Positions 15,758-23,425 of a stretch of 33,188 bases of DNA are shown here, in pieces (the first letter of the stretch is position 1; the number at the start of each line of letters is the position of its first letter). Under the pieces are notes generated by a model. It saw nothing but the letters and a program-made list of their open reading frames with translations. It had not been told where the DNA came from and searched no databases. The translations under genes and the position numbers were made by a program. Source of the DNA: Pseudoxanthobacter soli DSM 19599 (GTDB taxonomy: Bacteria > Pseudomonadota > Alphaproteobacteria > Rhizobiales > Segnochrobactraceae); contig CAMDHY010000043.1 in NCBI GenBank assembly GCA_945898215.1, positions 1 to 33,188 on the forward strand, given 5' to 3'.

Positions 15758-17353
15758 TCACTCGGCCGCGGCGGCGAGCGCCGGGCGGTCGAAGTCTTCG
15801 GGAAAATGGCGGACGGCGCTCATCACCGGATAGGGGGTGAAGCCGCCGAGCGCGCACAGCGAGCCGAACTTCATCGTCTCGCAGAGATCGGCGACGAGCG
15901 TCAGGTTGGCGGCGGCGTCCTCGCCGGCGACGATGCGGTCGATCACCTCGACGCCGCGCGTCGAGCCGATCCGGCAGGGGGTGCACTTGCCGCAGGATTC
16001 GATCGCGCAGAACTCGAAGGCGAAGCGCGCCTGCGCCGCCATGTCGACGCTGTCGTCGAAGACGACGACGCCACCATGGCCGACGAGGCCGTCGCGGGCG
16101 GCGAAGGCCTCGTAGTCGAACGGTGTGTCGAACAGCGCGCGCGGAAAGTAGGCCCCGAGCGGGCCGCCGACCTGGACCGCCCTCGCCGGCTTGCCGGAGA
16201 GCGTGCCGCCGCCGATGTCGTCAACGAGCTCGCCCAGCGTCACGCCGAAGGCCGTCTCGTAGAGGCCGCCGTGCTTGAGGTTGCCGGCGAGTTGGATCGG
16301 CATCGTGCCGCGCGACCGGCCCATGCCGAAGTCGCGGTAGAAGGCGCCGCCGCGGGCGAGCACCGTCGGCACGGTGGCGAGCGAGACGAGGTTGTTGATG
16401 ACGGTCGGCTTGCCGAACAGGCCGACGTGGGCGGGTAGTGGCGGCTTCGGGCGCACCATGCCCCGCTTGCCCTCGAGGCTTTCCAGCAGCGCCGTCTCCT
16501 CGCCGCAGACATAGGCGCCGGCCCCGACGCGGACTTCCATGTCGAAGGCGTGGGCCGAGCCCAGCACCGAGACGCCAAGCACGCCGGCGCGCCGGGCGAT
16601 CTCGATCGCCGCGGAGAGCGTGCGGATGGCGTGCGGATACTCCGAGCGGACGTAGACGTAGCCCTTCGTCGCCCCGACCGCGATGCCGGCGATCGCCATG
16701 CCTTCGATCAGGGCGAACGGGTCGCCCTCCATGATCATGCGGTCGGCGAAGGTGCCTGAGTCGCCCTCGTCAGCGTTGCAGACGATGTACTTCTGGCCGG
16801 GCGGGGTGTCGGCGACGGTCTTCCACTTGATGCCGGTCGGGAAGCCGGCGCCGCCCCGGCCGCGCAGGCCCGACGCGGTGACTTCCTCGACGATCTTCGC
16901 TGGGCCCATCTCGATCGCCCGGGCGAGGCCCGCGAGACCGGCCCCGGCCTCGCCGCCGTGGGCCTTGTAGTCATCGAGCGAGAGCGGATCGACGATGCCG
17001 CAGCGGGCGAAGGTGAGCCGCGTCTGGCGCTTCAGCCAGGGGATCTCCTCGGTGAGGCCGAGCGAGAGCGGCCCGCCGGCGGTGCCGTCGAACAGGCCGT
17101 CGGCCACCAGCCCCGCCACGTCCGCGGGGGCCACCGGCCCGAAGGCGACGCGGCCGGCATTGGTCGCGACCTCGACCATCGGCTCCAGCCAGAACAGCCC
17201 GCGCGAGCCGTTGCGGACGATCTTCATCGTCCGCCCCGCGGCCGTGGCGGCCGCGGCGATGGCGGTCGCGACGCCGTCGGCACCGACGGCGAGCGCGGCC
17301 ATGTCACAGGGCACGAAAATCTTCACGGCCGGGCTTGTCATAGCGTCACTCAT
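15758..17353 (-). CDS. fdsB: NAD-dependent formate dehydrogenase, beta (diaphorase) subunit
   Basis: A 531-residue NuoF-like subunit that passes electrons from FdsA to NAD+. The N-terminal ~120 residues form a thioredoxin-like domain. Then comes the FMN/NADH fold with LRGRGGAGFPTGIKWK, DEGDSGTFADRMIM and YVCGEETALLESLEGKRG, and the C-terminal [4Fe-4S] motif ESCGKCTPCRIG (Cys454, 457, 460, with a fourth cysteine about 500). The length is normal for FdsB. The start ATG 17353 overlaps the fdsG stop by four bases, implying coupled translation; an internal ATG at codon 5 is an alternative. Confidence 0.95.
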   Translation of the reverse strand: MSDAMTSPAVKIFVPCDMAALAVGADGVATAIAAAATAAGRTMKIVRNGSRGLFWLEPMVEVATNAGRVAFGPVAPADVAGLVADGLFDGTAGGPLSLGLTEEIPWLKRQTRLTFARCGIVDPLSLDDYKAHGGEAGAGLAGLARAIEMGPAKIVEEVTASGLRGRGGAGFPTGIKWKTVADTPPGQKYIVCNADEGDSGTFADRMIMEGDPFALIEGMAIAGIAVGATKGYVYVRSEYPHAIRTLSAAIEIARRAGVLGVSVLGSAHAFDMEVRVGAGAYVCGEETALLESLEGKRGMVRPKPPLPAHVGLFGKPTVINNLVSLATVPTVLARGGAFYRDFGMGRSRGTMPIQLAGNLKHGGLYETAFGVTLGELVDDIGGGTLSGKPARAVQVGGPLGAYFPRALFDTPFDYEAFAARDGLVGHGGVVVFDDSVDMAAQARFAFEFCAIESCGKCTPCRIGSTRGVEVIDRIVAGEDAAANLTLVADLCETMKFGSLCALGGFTPYPVMSAVRHFPEDFDRPALAAAAE

Positions 17354-17958
17354 GGCGCCATCGCCCCAGCTATGACGCCGTCGAGGCGGGCGGCGTCGAG
17401 ACGGCCGATCGGCGCGCCGTCCAGCAACGCTGCGGGTGCGGTGGCGCAGAGGCCGAGGCAGTAGACCGCCTCCACCGTCAGGCGACCGTCCGGCGTCGTG
17501 CCACCCCAGTCGAGCCCGAGCTTCGAAAGCACGTCGCGGTGGAGTGCCGTGCCGCCGACGGACTGGCAGGCCTCGGCCCGGCAGAGCTTCAGGACGTGGC
17601 GGCCGGCCGGCTCGGCGCGGTAGTCATGGTAGAAGGTGACGACGCCGTGCACCTCCGCGCGGGACAGGTTCAAGGCGTGCGCGATCAGGGGCTTGGCCAG
17701 CTCCGGCACGCAGCCGAAATGCTCCTGCAGCGCATGCAGGATCGGCAGCAGCGCGCCCGGAACGCCGTCGAAGCCGGCGATGATCGCGCGCGCCTCCGCC
17801 TCGCCCCACGGGGCGTGGCGGCCGGGAACGCGGGCGGCGGCGAGACCCGTGCTCGCAGCGTATCCGGCACCGCCGCCGGCGGGCGCGGCACCGGGAGCGG
17901 CGTTGGCGGTGCCGCCGGGCCCGGCGGTGGCGCTGGCGGCCGTGGGAAGGCTGGTCAT
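17350..17958 (-). CDS. fdsG: NAD-dependent formate dehydrogenase, gamma subunit
   Basis: A 202-residue NuoE-like subunit carrying a [2Fe-2S] cluster in a thioredoxin-like fold. The family helix region GVPGALLPILHALQEHFGCV is followed by HGVVTFYHDYR and the cluster cysteines LCRAEACQSVGG and CLGLCA. From ATG 17958 there is an Ala/Gly/Pro-rich leader of about 55 residues not usual for FdsG (normally 150-170 residues). GAGGAAG lies upstream at a rather long spacing. No better start lies between this and the conserved domain, so the extension may be real. It is the first gene of the fds operon. Confidence 0.9.
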   Translation of the reverse strand: MTSLPTAASATAGPGGTANAAPGAAPAGGGAGYAASTGLAAARVPGRHAPWGEAEARAIIAGFDGVPGALLPILHALQEHFGCVPELAKPLIAHALNLSRAEVHGVVTFYHDYRAEPAGRHVLKLCRAEACQSVGGTALHRDVLSKLGLDWGGTTPDGRLTVEAVYCLGLCATAPAALLDGAPIGRLDAARLDGVIAGAMAP

Positions 17959-18065
17959 CTCGGCGTCGCTTCCTCGTCTCCCCCCGGTCGGCACCGGACG
18001 GTGTCCCGTCCCAACCGGAATGCCCCGATCACGCGGGGCTCTCATGCCACCGCGCCCAGGCACTC

Positions 18066-18078
18066 TTGATTGGTTCAA
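18066..18078. promoter_or_regulatory. Candidate LysR-type operator upstream of fdsG
   Basis: TTGATTGGTTCAA is an inverted repeat TTGA-N5-TCAA, 108 bases upstream of the fdsG start, in a short AT-richer island (cttgattggttcaaatct) of otherwise very GC-rich DNA. LysR-type regulators bind dyads of the T-N11-A kind, and a LysR-type gene lies just upstream. Binding is inference. Confidence 0.35.
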
Positions 18079-18174
18079 ATCTAGGCCCGCGCCCCCGGCG
18101 GATTCAAGCGGCCGTCCGGCGTGCCGCGATAGAAGACGTCTATCGATGGAGATGCCACCAAACCTCCATATGGG

Positions 18175-18280
18175 GTCATTCCCGGCCTTGTGCCGGGAAC
18201 CCATCCGAGGCAGGCCACAGGTATTCGGGCGGCCGTCTTCGCCGCGAGGGATGGGTTCCCGGGACGAGCCCGGGAATGAC
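18175..18280. repeat. Large imperfect palindrome (REP/BIME-like) downstream of the LysR-type gene
   Basis: The left arm 18175-18206 (gtcattcccgg...ccgggaacccatcc) is nearly the reverse complement of the right arm 18249-18280 (ggatgggttcccggg...cgggaatgac), separated by about 42 bases. Each arm is itself a short hairpin (cccgg...ccggg). The architecture is that of paired REP elements common in alphaproteobacteria. It lies 28 bases past the LysR-type gene's stop and may end its transcript before the fds promoter. Confidence 0.7.
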
Positions 18281-18307
18281 TACGGAGGGGTCAGCGCGCC
18301 CCGCCCC

Positions 18308-19207
18308 CTACCCCGCCGTCTCCAGCGCCTCCGACAGGCGTTGGGCCTCCGTCAGCAGTGCCGCGGCCATGGCGGTGGCCGGCTCGCGGACGGGGACGAT
18401 GAGGCCGATGGTGTGGACGGCCTCGGGCTCGGTGATCGGGATCGACTTCACCCCGGCATCGACGAGGAGCGTCGCGGCGAGGCGCTCGGGCAGCACGGTG
18501 GCGAGGCCCCCCGCCCGCACGTGGGCGGCGAGCACGATGACGGAGTTCGATTCGAGGATCGGGTCGGGCTCCGCCCCGGCGCCGCGCAGCAGCCGGTCGA
18601 CGATGCGGCGGTTCTGCATGTCGGGCGGCAGGAGCCCAAGCGGCACCTCGCCGACCTCCCGCCAGGTGACCGAGGTGCGGTCGCCGAGCGGGCCGTCGGC
18701 GGTCGTCAGCAGCCGGTAGCGCTCGCGGTAGAGCGGCACCGTGCGCGCGCGGCCGACCGGCTCGTTGTCGACATAGGAGAGCCCGGCCTCGATCTCGAGG
18801 TTCTCGATGAGCGTCAGGATCTCCTCCGACGTTCGCGAATAGACGGTGAAGCGCAGGCCCGGGTGGCGGGCGCGCAACGGCGCCGTCAGGGCCGGGACGA
18901 AGCCGACCGCCGTCGGCACGACGCCGAGCCGGAGGTGGCCGGTGAGGCCCTGGCGCAGGGCGGCGACGTCCTGGCGCATGGCGCGGCTGTCGGCGACGAT
19001 GCGCCGGCTCCACTCGAGCACCCGTTCGCCCTCGGGCGTGAAGCCGATGAAGCGGCTGCCGCGCTGCACGAGCATGACGCCGAGCTGGTCCTCGAGGCTG
19101 CGCACGCCGGCCGACAGCGTCGGCTGCGTCACCCCGCACGCCTCCGCCGCCCGGCCGAAGTGCCGCTCACGAGAGAGGGCGAGGAGGAATTCGAGCTTGT
19201 CGATCAA
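18308..19207 (-). CDS. LysR-family regulator, probable regulator of the fds operon
   Basis: A 299-residue LysR-type protein. The N-terminal winged HTH (FGRAAEACGVTQPTLSAGVR and LEDQLGVMLVQRGSRF) precedes the coinducer-binding domain beginning LRLGVVPTAVGFVP. I place the start at TTG 19207 (LIDKLEFLLALSR), because GGGGAAA sits eight bases upstream and family alignments begin at this IDKLEFLL; the longer frame to 19333 adds an Arg/Pro-rich tail. The sequence closely resembles LysR proteins encoded next to fdsGBACD clusters (FdsR type, formate-responsive). It is on the same strand, upstream of fdsG, separated by a palindrome and a candidate operator. Confidence 0.9.
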   Translation of the reverse strand: MIDKLEFLLALSRERHFGRAAEACGVTQPTLSAGVRSLEDQLGVMLVQRGSRFIGFTPEGERVLEWSRRIVADSRAMRQDVAALRQGLTGHLRLGVVPTAVGFVPALTAPLRARHPGLRFTVYSRTSEEILTLIENLEIEAGLSYVDNEPVGRARTVPLYRERYRLLTTADGPLGDRTSVTWREVGEVPLGLLPPDMQNRRIVDRLLRGAGAEPDPILESNSVIVLAAHVRAGGLATVLPERLAATLLVDAGVKSIPITEPEAVHTIGLIVPVREPATAMAAALLTEAQRLSEALETAG

Positions 19208-19522
19208 GGCGGTTTCCCCGCGGGCGCTGCCGCCCGGGGGATGTGTGTAAGGGGTCCGGGGGGCGGCGTCACGCGCGGGCGCCGGCCGCGCCCGCCACCA
19301 GCCGCGCGGCGCCCGCCACCGACGCGGATGCACAAAGGCGTGAACACACGCGGCTGCAATCTGCGGGCTACACTTCCGCCGGCGGCGTCGGGCCCTTCAA
19401 CCGCCCGACACCCGCTCTCGCGATCTCCGCCTCCCCCTCGCCTCTCTCGTGTCGGTGCCGGTCTGCGAGGACCGCGGAGACCATCATAACGGCACCAGCA
19501 CAGGCTGGCCGGGGGACAGGCG
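19208..19522. other. Divergent promoter region between LysR-type gene and collagen-like gene
   Basis: This 315-base gap holds promoters for two divergent genes. Near the collagen-like gene there is a nested inverted structure: GTGCCG (19455-19460) with CGGCAC (19490-19495) outside and GGTCT/AGACC (19460-19464 and 19478-19482) inside, which could fold in the leader mRNA. A short direct repeat, cgcccgccacc, occurs twice around 19289-19320. No ORF is supported. Confidence 0.4.
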
Positions 19523-20680
19523 ATGAAGGCGGTTCGGACGGGGATGTTTGCGGTCACAGCGATCAGCCTTTCGCAGCTGGCGGCGGCGCCGGCGCTTTCG
19601 GCGACGAGCGGGGCGGGTCTCACCGTCGACCTCGTGGCGATCGTCGAGGGGCGCCTCGTCATCACCGGCACGGCGAAGACGAAGGGCCTCAAGGTGACGA
19701 TCGCGGGCACGGCGTTCACCGCCACCACCAGCGCCAAGGGCAAGTTCGCCTTCAACGTCCTGCACCTGCCGGAGACGTGCACGGTCGAGCTCGCCACCAA
19801 GCAGGGCGTGCTGCCGCTCGTCGTCGCGGACTGCGGCCCGCGCGGCGAGCCGGGCGAGCGCGGCAAGGCCGGCAAGGTCGGGCCGGCGGGACCGAAGGGT
19901 CCGGCCGGGCCGGCCGGCGACGCGGGACCGACGGGGCCGATCGGCCTGACGGGGCCGGAAGGCCCGCAGGGACCCGTGGGGCCGGAGGGGCCGCAGGGCG
20001 CCCGCGGCCTGACGCTGCGCTCCGCCTGGTCGGCCGAGACCGAATACGTCGCCGACGACCTCGTCGAGCGCAACGGCGCGGCCTATGTGGCGCTCGCCCC
20101 GAGCCTCGGCGCCGATCCGGAGACGACGCCGGCGAGTTGGTCGCTGCTGGTGATGCGCGGCGCCGAGGGGCCGCGCGGGCCGGACGGACCGGCGGGCGCG
20201 ACCGGTCCGCAAGGCGAGCCGGGACCGACCGGCGCTCCCGGGCCGCAGGGCGACGCCGGCGCGGCGGGCCCGCAGGGCGAGACCGGCGCCACCGGCCCCC
20301 AGGGCGCGACCGGGCCGCAGGGTCCGCAGGGGGTCGCCGGACCGACAGGACCGATGGGCCCCCAGGGCCTGCCCTCCGACGGGCCGTTCGCCAGCACCAT
20401 CATCGTCGAGAGCGTCTGCACGCCCGAAGGCGGCTGGGTCGAGCGGGAAGACCAGCCGAACGTCTTCTACTGCGTCGCCCTCTGCCCGGTGAGCACCATC
20501 CTCTATCACGCCGTGACCTACGGCGGCGCGCCCGACCAGCCCTACAGCTTCATGTTCGCAGGCTTCGCCCAGAAGGGGAACGGCTTCGGCATGATCCCCG
20601 AGGGGCGCTGGGGAACGGAAAACACCGCCGCGGACACCGCGCAATCCGTCCGCCTGACGCTCCTCTGCCTGCCGGAGTGA
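19523..20680 (+). CDS. Secreted collagen-like protein with a CBM5/12-like module
   Basis: A 385-residue protein with a Sec-type signal peptide (residues 1-27, ending PALSA). A beta-rich region (28-104) follows, then about 20 Gly-X-Y triplets (105-164), a module of about 48 residues (165-212; [19 protein letters not shown] and [19 protein letters not shown]), a second tract of about 24 triplets (213-284; [16 protein letters not shown]), and a four-cysteine C-terminal domain. The middle module has the aromatic pattern W..~[13 protein letters not shown]..~P....W of carbohydrate-binding modules 5/12, seen in bacterial and phage collagen-like surface proteins. The Gly-X-Y tracts predict a triple helix, so a trimeric, surface or extracellular rod is likely. 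No secretion or anchoring genes adjoin it. Confidence 0.85.
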   Translation: MKAVRTGMFAVTAISLSQLAAAPALSATSGAGLTVDLVAIVEGRLVITGTAKTKGLKVTIAGTAFTATTSAKGKFAFNVLHLPETCTVELATKQGVLPLVVADCGPRGEPGERGKAGKVGPAGPKGPAGPAGDAGPTGPIGLTGPEGPQGPVGPEGPQGARGLTLRSAWSAETEYVADDLVERNGAAYVALAPSLGADPETTPASWSLLVMRGAEGPRGPDGPAGATGPQGEPGPTGAPGPQGDAGAAGPQGETGATGPQGATGPQGPQGVAGPTGPMGPQGLPSDGPFASTIIVESVCTPEGGWVEREDQPNVFYCVALCPVSTILYHAVTYGGAPDQPYSFMFAGFAQKGNGFGMIPEGRWGTENTAADTAQSVRLTLLCLPE

Positions 20681-20702
20681 GGGGGGGGCTGGGTGTCACC
20701 GA

Positions 20703-21944
20703 TCAGGTGTACTGTTCCGTCACAGCACTCAATTGGCACGCGTCGCACCAGAAGAAGTAGGTCAGCCCGTCTTCGTTGAGACCGGAATCGGCGCCGGGAC
20801 CGACGGGCAACTCGCAGCTCAGCTGGGCGAGAAAGGGCATGCGCCTCGTGCAGGTCGGGCAGTTGGGGTAGTCGGCCTCCTGCACCCAGGTCGGGCGTCC
20901 GCCGAGGCGGTGCAGATTTTCGCGGCTGTTGGCGAGCCCGTCGTCCTGCACCTCCCAGCGCGGCGGCGTCGGCGACGCCCGCATCCGGCTCACCGGCATG
21001 GGGAGCCAGCGAATCTCAGGCGTGCGCTGCTGACCGGTTGGATTGAGGGTGACGGGCTCGCCGCTCCGATGGTCGTAGAATAATGGGACGATCGGCCCAC
21101 CGGCATAGTCCGTGAGGCACGCCACGCAGACCGCCAGCGTCAACGGCCGAGCCGACACGGCGAAGCCCGGCGGCGCCTCGCGCAAGCGCAGGAAGACGGC
21201 GACCTCGCCGCCGCAAAGTCCACACGGCGCCTCCGTCTTTCCCCCGGCGAGGCCTGTGACGTCTTCGGCACTGCGGAGCCGCAACGTCGGGTGCAGGCTG
21301 CGAAGCTCGTCGAGCCACTTCGCGTAGCTCGGGCGCTCCGTGTCGAACTGAAGGTGATGACACCGGCCGAGGGTCAGGGGTCGCGCCTCGCCGTCGACGA
21401 GTTCGACGTCGTGCATCAAGGCCCAATAGGCAAGGTCGGCCCGTCCGTCTGGCGACAGGCGCTCGTACGCACGCCGGATGGCAGCGGCGTTGCCCGTCTC
21501 CATGAGCCTCTCGCAGTCGGCCTGCTCGCACTCCTCCGCGACAGTCGCCGCCAGAGCATCCGCACCGCCTTGGTCCGACGCCCGCCAGGCAAAGGCGCTG
21601 CGATAGAGATCATCCTGCTCCCCGAGGAGCGCCAGATGCGGCCGCAGCGCCTGCGGAATCTGCAGGGACGCGCGCTCGATGCACTTCCGCACGTCGTCCG
21701 AGTCCTCGTCGTTCGCCAGCCTCTGGACCGCGTCCTCAGCCAATGCCGCGAACTCCGCCTCGGTCAAGTGCGGGATGAGATCGGCAAGCAGGTTGAAGTG
21801 CCGGCCCGGTGTCGCGAGGATCCAGTGCGCGATCTCGGGCAGCGCCGCGCGGTCGTCGCGGATGGCCGAAATCAGCTTGTCGTAGATGTCATCGGACCAA
21901 GCCTTGCCGTCGAAGTTGCCAATGAAGCTCTCGAATGTCCTCAT
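20703..21944 (-). CDS. Uncharacterised soluble protein with two predicted zinc ribbons
   Basis: A 413-residue protein starting at ATG 21944, supported by GGTGAG upstream; the frame runs open much further but as Arg-rich shadow. The N-terminal ~180 residues are helical and acidic (ESFIGNFDGKAWSDDIYDKL). Two pairs of CxxC motifs suggest zinc ribbons: APCGLCGG with VCVACLTD in the middle, and PNCPTCTRR with FWCDACQLS at the C-terminal end. The last ~75 residues (HRLGGRPTWVQEADYPNCP) recall DUF1963/YwqG-type proteins, with low certainty. No signal peptide is seen, so it is cytosolic. It converges on the collagen-like gene and diverges from the acetyltransferase gene. Confidence 0.75.
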   Translation of the reverse strand: MRTFESFIGNFDGKAWSDDIYDKLISAIRDDRAALPEIAHWILATPGRHFNLLADLIPHLTEAEFAALAEDAVQRLANDEDSDDVRKCIERASLQIPQALRPHLALLGEQDDLYRSAFAWRASDQGGADALAATVAEECEQADCERLMETGNAAAIRRAYERLSPDGRADLAYWALMHDVELVDGEARPLTLGRCHHLQFDTERPSYAKWLDELRSLHPTLRLRSAEDVTGLAGGKTEAPCGLCGGEVAVFLRLREAPPGFAVSARPLTLAVCVACLTDYAGGPIVPLFYDHRSGEPVTLNPTGQQRTPEIRWLPMPVSRMRASPTPPRWEVQDDGLANSRENLHRLGGRPTWVQEADYPNCPTCTRRMPFLAQLSCELPVGPGADSGLNEDGLTYFFWCDACQLSAVTEQYT

Positions 21945-21947
21945 GGA

Positions 21948-21985
21948 CGCTTGCTCACCCGCCACCGGCCTCACGCTAGCAAGCG
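21948..21985. promoter_or_regulatory. Inverted repeat in the divergent promoter region
   Basis: CGCTTGCT (21948-21955) and AGCAAGCG (21978-21985) are exact inverted repeats around a 22-base spacer, directly upstream of the minus-strand start at 21944 and 70 bases before the plus-strand start at 22055. It could be an operator or a leader hairpin over the ribosome binding site of the zinc-ribbon gene. Confidence 0.3.
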
Positions 21986-22054
21986 CGCCGGGCGAGCGAT
22001 ACGTCCCGTGATTGCAGATTTCGCGGCGGATGGCCGACAAGAAGAAGCGTTGAG

Positions 22055-22942
22055 ATGCCCCCCTCCCCCCTCCACATCCGCCCCATGCTCCCCGCCGAGG
22101 TCCCCCTCGCCGTCGAGTGGGCGGCGGCCGAAGGGTGGAACCCCGGGCTCGACGATGCCAGGCCATTCGCGGCGGCGGATGCGGACGGGTTCCTGATCGG
22201 CACCATCGACGGCGAGCCGGTGGCGACGATCTCGCTGGTCGGGCCGGAGCCGGCGTTCGGGTTCCTCGGCTTCTACATCGTCGCGCCCGCCTTCCGCGGC
22301 CGCGGCCACGGGCTCGCGATCTGGAACGCCGCGCTCGAGCGACGGCGGTTCGAAACCATCGGCCTCGACGGCGTCGTCGACCAGCAGCCGAGCTACAGGA
22401 AGTCCGGCTTCGTCCTCGCCCACCGCAACGTCCGCTATGGCGGCCGCGTCGATCCGGCGGCGCTTTTGACGGCGGAGGGCGCAGCCGCCCTCGCCGCCCC
22501 CGGTGGTGGCACACTCGTGCAGATCGGCGCCGCCCTCGCACCGGCGGTCATCGCCTATGACCGGCCGTTCACCCCCGCCGACCGCACGGCCTTCCTCTCC
22601 GCCTGGATCACGCCGACGACGACCCGTCGCGGCCTGGCGCTGGTGCGCGACGGCGCGGTCGGCGGCTACGGAGTCGCGCGGCGCTGCCGGACGGGGGCGA
22701 AGATCGGGCCGCTTTTTGCCGACGACGAGGCCGGGGCGGAGGCGCTGTTCCGGGCGCTGGCGGGGCTGTTTCCCGAGGGCGAGATCTTCCTCGACCCGCC
22801 GGAGCCGCACGCCGCGGCGACGGCGCTCGCCCGCCGCTTCGGGCTTTCGCCCGTCTTCGAGACGGCCCGCATGTATCGCGGCCCGGCACCGGACCTGCCG
22901 ATCGGACGCATCTTCGGCATCACGACGTTCGAGCTCGGGTGA
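22055..22942 (+). CDS. GNAT-family N-acetyltransferase with a C-terminal YitH-like domain
   Basis: A 295-residue cytosolic enzyme. The N-terminal GNAT fold (about 1-130) shows the acetyl-CoA pyrophosphate loop RGRGHGLAIW after the beta-strand FLGFYIVAPAF, then the C-terminal GNAT core with YRKSGFVLAHRNVRY. The second half (about 150-290; GPLFADDEAGAEALFRALAG) matches the extra domain of YitH/HI_1247-type acetyltransferases. The substrate is unknown. It is transcribed alone and ends at a repeat cluster that separates it from the convergent abrB-like gene. Confidence 0.88.
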   Translation: MPPSPLHIRPMLPAEVPLAVEWAAAEGWNPGLDDARPFAAADADGFLIGTIDGEPVATISLVGPEPAFGFLGFYIVAPAFRGRGHGLAIWNAALERRRFETIGLDGVVDQQPSYRKSGFVLAHRNVRYGGRVDPAALLTAEGAAALAAPGGGTLVQIGAALAPAVIAYDRPFTPADRTAFLSAWITPTTTRRGLALVRDGAVGGYGVARRCRTGAKIGPLFADDEAGAEALFRALAGLFPEGEIFLDPPEPHAAATALARRFGLSPVFETARMYRGPAPDLPIGRIFGITTFELG

Positions 22943-22965
22943 CGGCCGCCTTCGGCGCGAGCGCG

Positions 22966-23163
22966 CCGCCCTCATTCGTCCCTGCTGGTTCTCCCCCTCT
23001 CCCGCCCAGAGGGTGGGAGAGGGTGCCCGAAGGTCGGGTGAGGGCCGCGGCGCGCGAGCGGCGCGGGAGGCATAGGCTGGGTTCGCGCGGGGTACGGCGC
23101 AGGCGCGCCGCCCTCATCCGCCCCTGCGGGGCACCTTCTCCCCGCCTTCGGCCGGGAGAAGAG
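22966..23163. repeat. Dispersed palindromic intergenic elements, inverted pair (copy 2)
   Basis: Two oppositely oriented copies of the family seen at 11586-11633 lie here. One runs from about 22991 to 23044 (ctcccgcc...gggtgggagagggtgcccgaagg...gggtgaggg). The other is at 23111-23162 (ccctcatccg...accttctccccgcc...ggccgggagaag). A partial third start (ccctcattcgtcc) is at 22970. Between them is ggcgcgcgagcggcg and ggtacggcgcaggcgcgccg-type filler shared with the locus at 31303-31461. The right copy contains the last codons and stop of the minus-strand abrB-like gene. The pair separates convergent genes. Confidence 0.75.
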
Positions 23164-23416
23164 AGTCGTCCTCACCGGCCCAGCCACTCGATGCGGCGCC
23201 GCCCATGTCCTCAATGCTGAGCGAGTGGCCGCCGGGTCGGTTGAACATGCCGAAGGCCTCGCTGATCGGGCGCGTCCCCCTCACGGCCCGGAGAACCACC
23301 GCGCCATCGGACCGGAGATTGACGGCGAGCTTGCCGCCGGCGCCGACCCCGAGGTGGCGGAGCACTTCCTCCGGCAGCGCCACCCGTCCCTTCGTGTCGA
23401 TCTCGATCGTGGTCAT
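23114..23416 (-). CDS. AbrB/MazE/SpoVT-family DNA-binding protein
   Basis: A 100-residue protein whose first 45 residues form a swapped-hairpin AbrB domain (TTIEIDTKGRVALPEEVLRH, then GAGGKLAVNLRSDGAVVLR). Such proteins are antitoxins or transcription regulators; no toxin gene is adjacent. An ATG also lies at 23422, but AAGGG sits at the proper distance only from ATG 23416, so I chose that. It begins ten bases after the sugE stop, in the same orientation, and is probably co-transcribed under the riboswitch. Its last ~18 residues (DDSLLPAEGGEKVPRRGG) and stop are encoded by a dispersed intergenic repeat, so the C terminus has probably been rewritten by repeat insertion. Confidence 0.8.
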   Translation of the reverse strand: MTTIEIDTKGRVALPEEVLRHLGVGAGGKLAVNLRSDGAVVLRAVRGTRPISEAFGMFNRPGGHSLSIEDMGGAASSGWAGEDDSLLPAEGGEKVPRRGG

Positions 23417-23425
23417 GACCATCCC

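Larger units (their letters stand above)
17959..18307. other. Intergenic region between fdsG and the LysR-type gene
   Basis: This 349-base region has no supported gene. It holds the fds operon leader and promoter at the 17959-18100 side, with an inverted repeat TTGA-N5-TCAA at 18066-18078. A large imperfect palindrome at 18175-18280 lies between the operon promoter and the end of the regulator gene. Confidence 0.6.

Noticed and set aside
19204-20073. Minus-strand frame with Gly-Pro repeats opposite the collagen-like gene
   Set aside because: Gly-Pro codons read as Gly-Pro on the opposite strand as well. The plus frame has the signal peptide, start site and CBM-like module, so the antisense repeat is an artefact of composition.
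23114-23416. Type II toxin-antitoxin module
   Set aside because: The AbrB-type protein has no adjacent PemK/MazF, VapC or similar toxin; the next gene upstream is a transporter.
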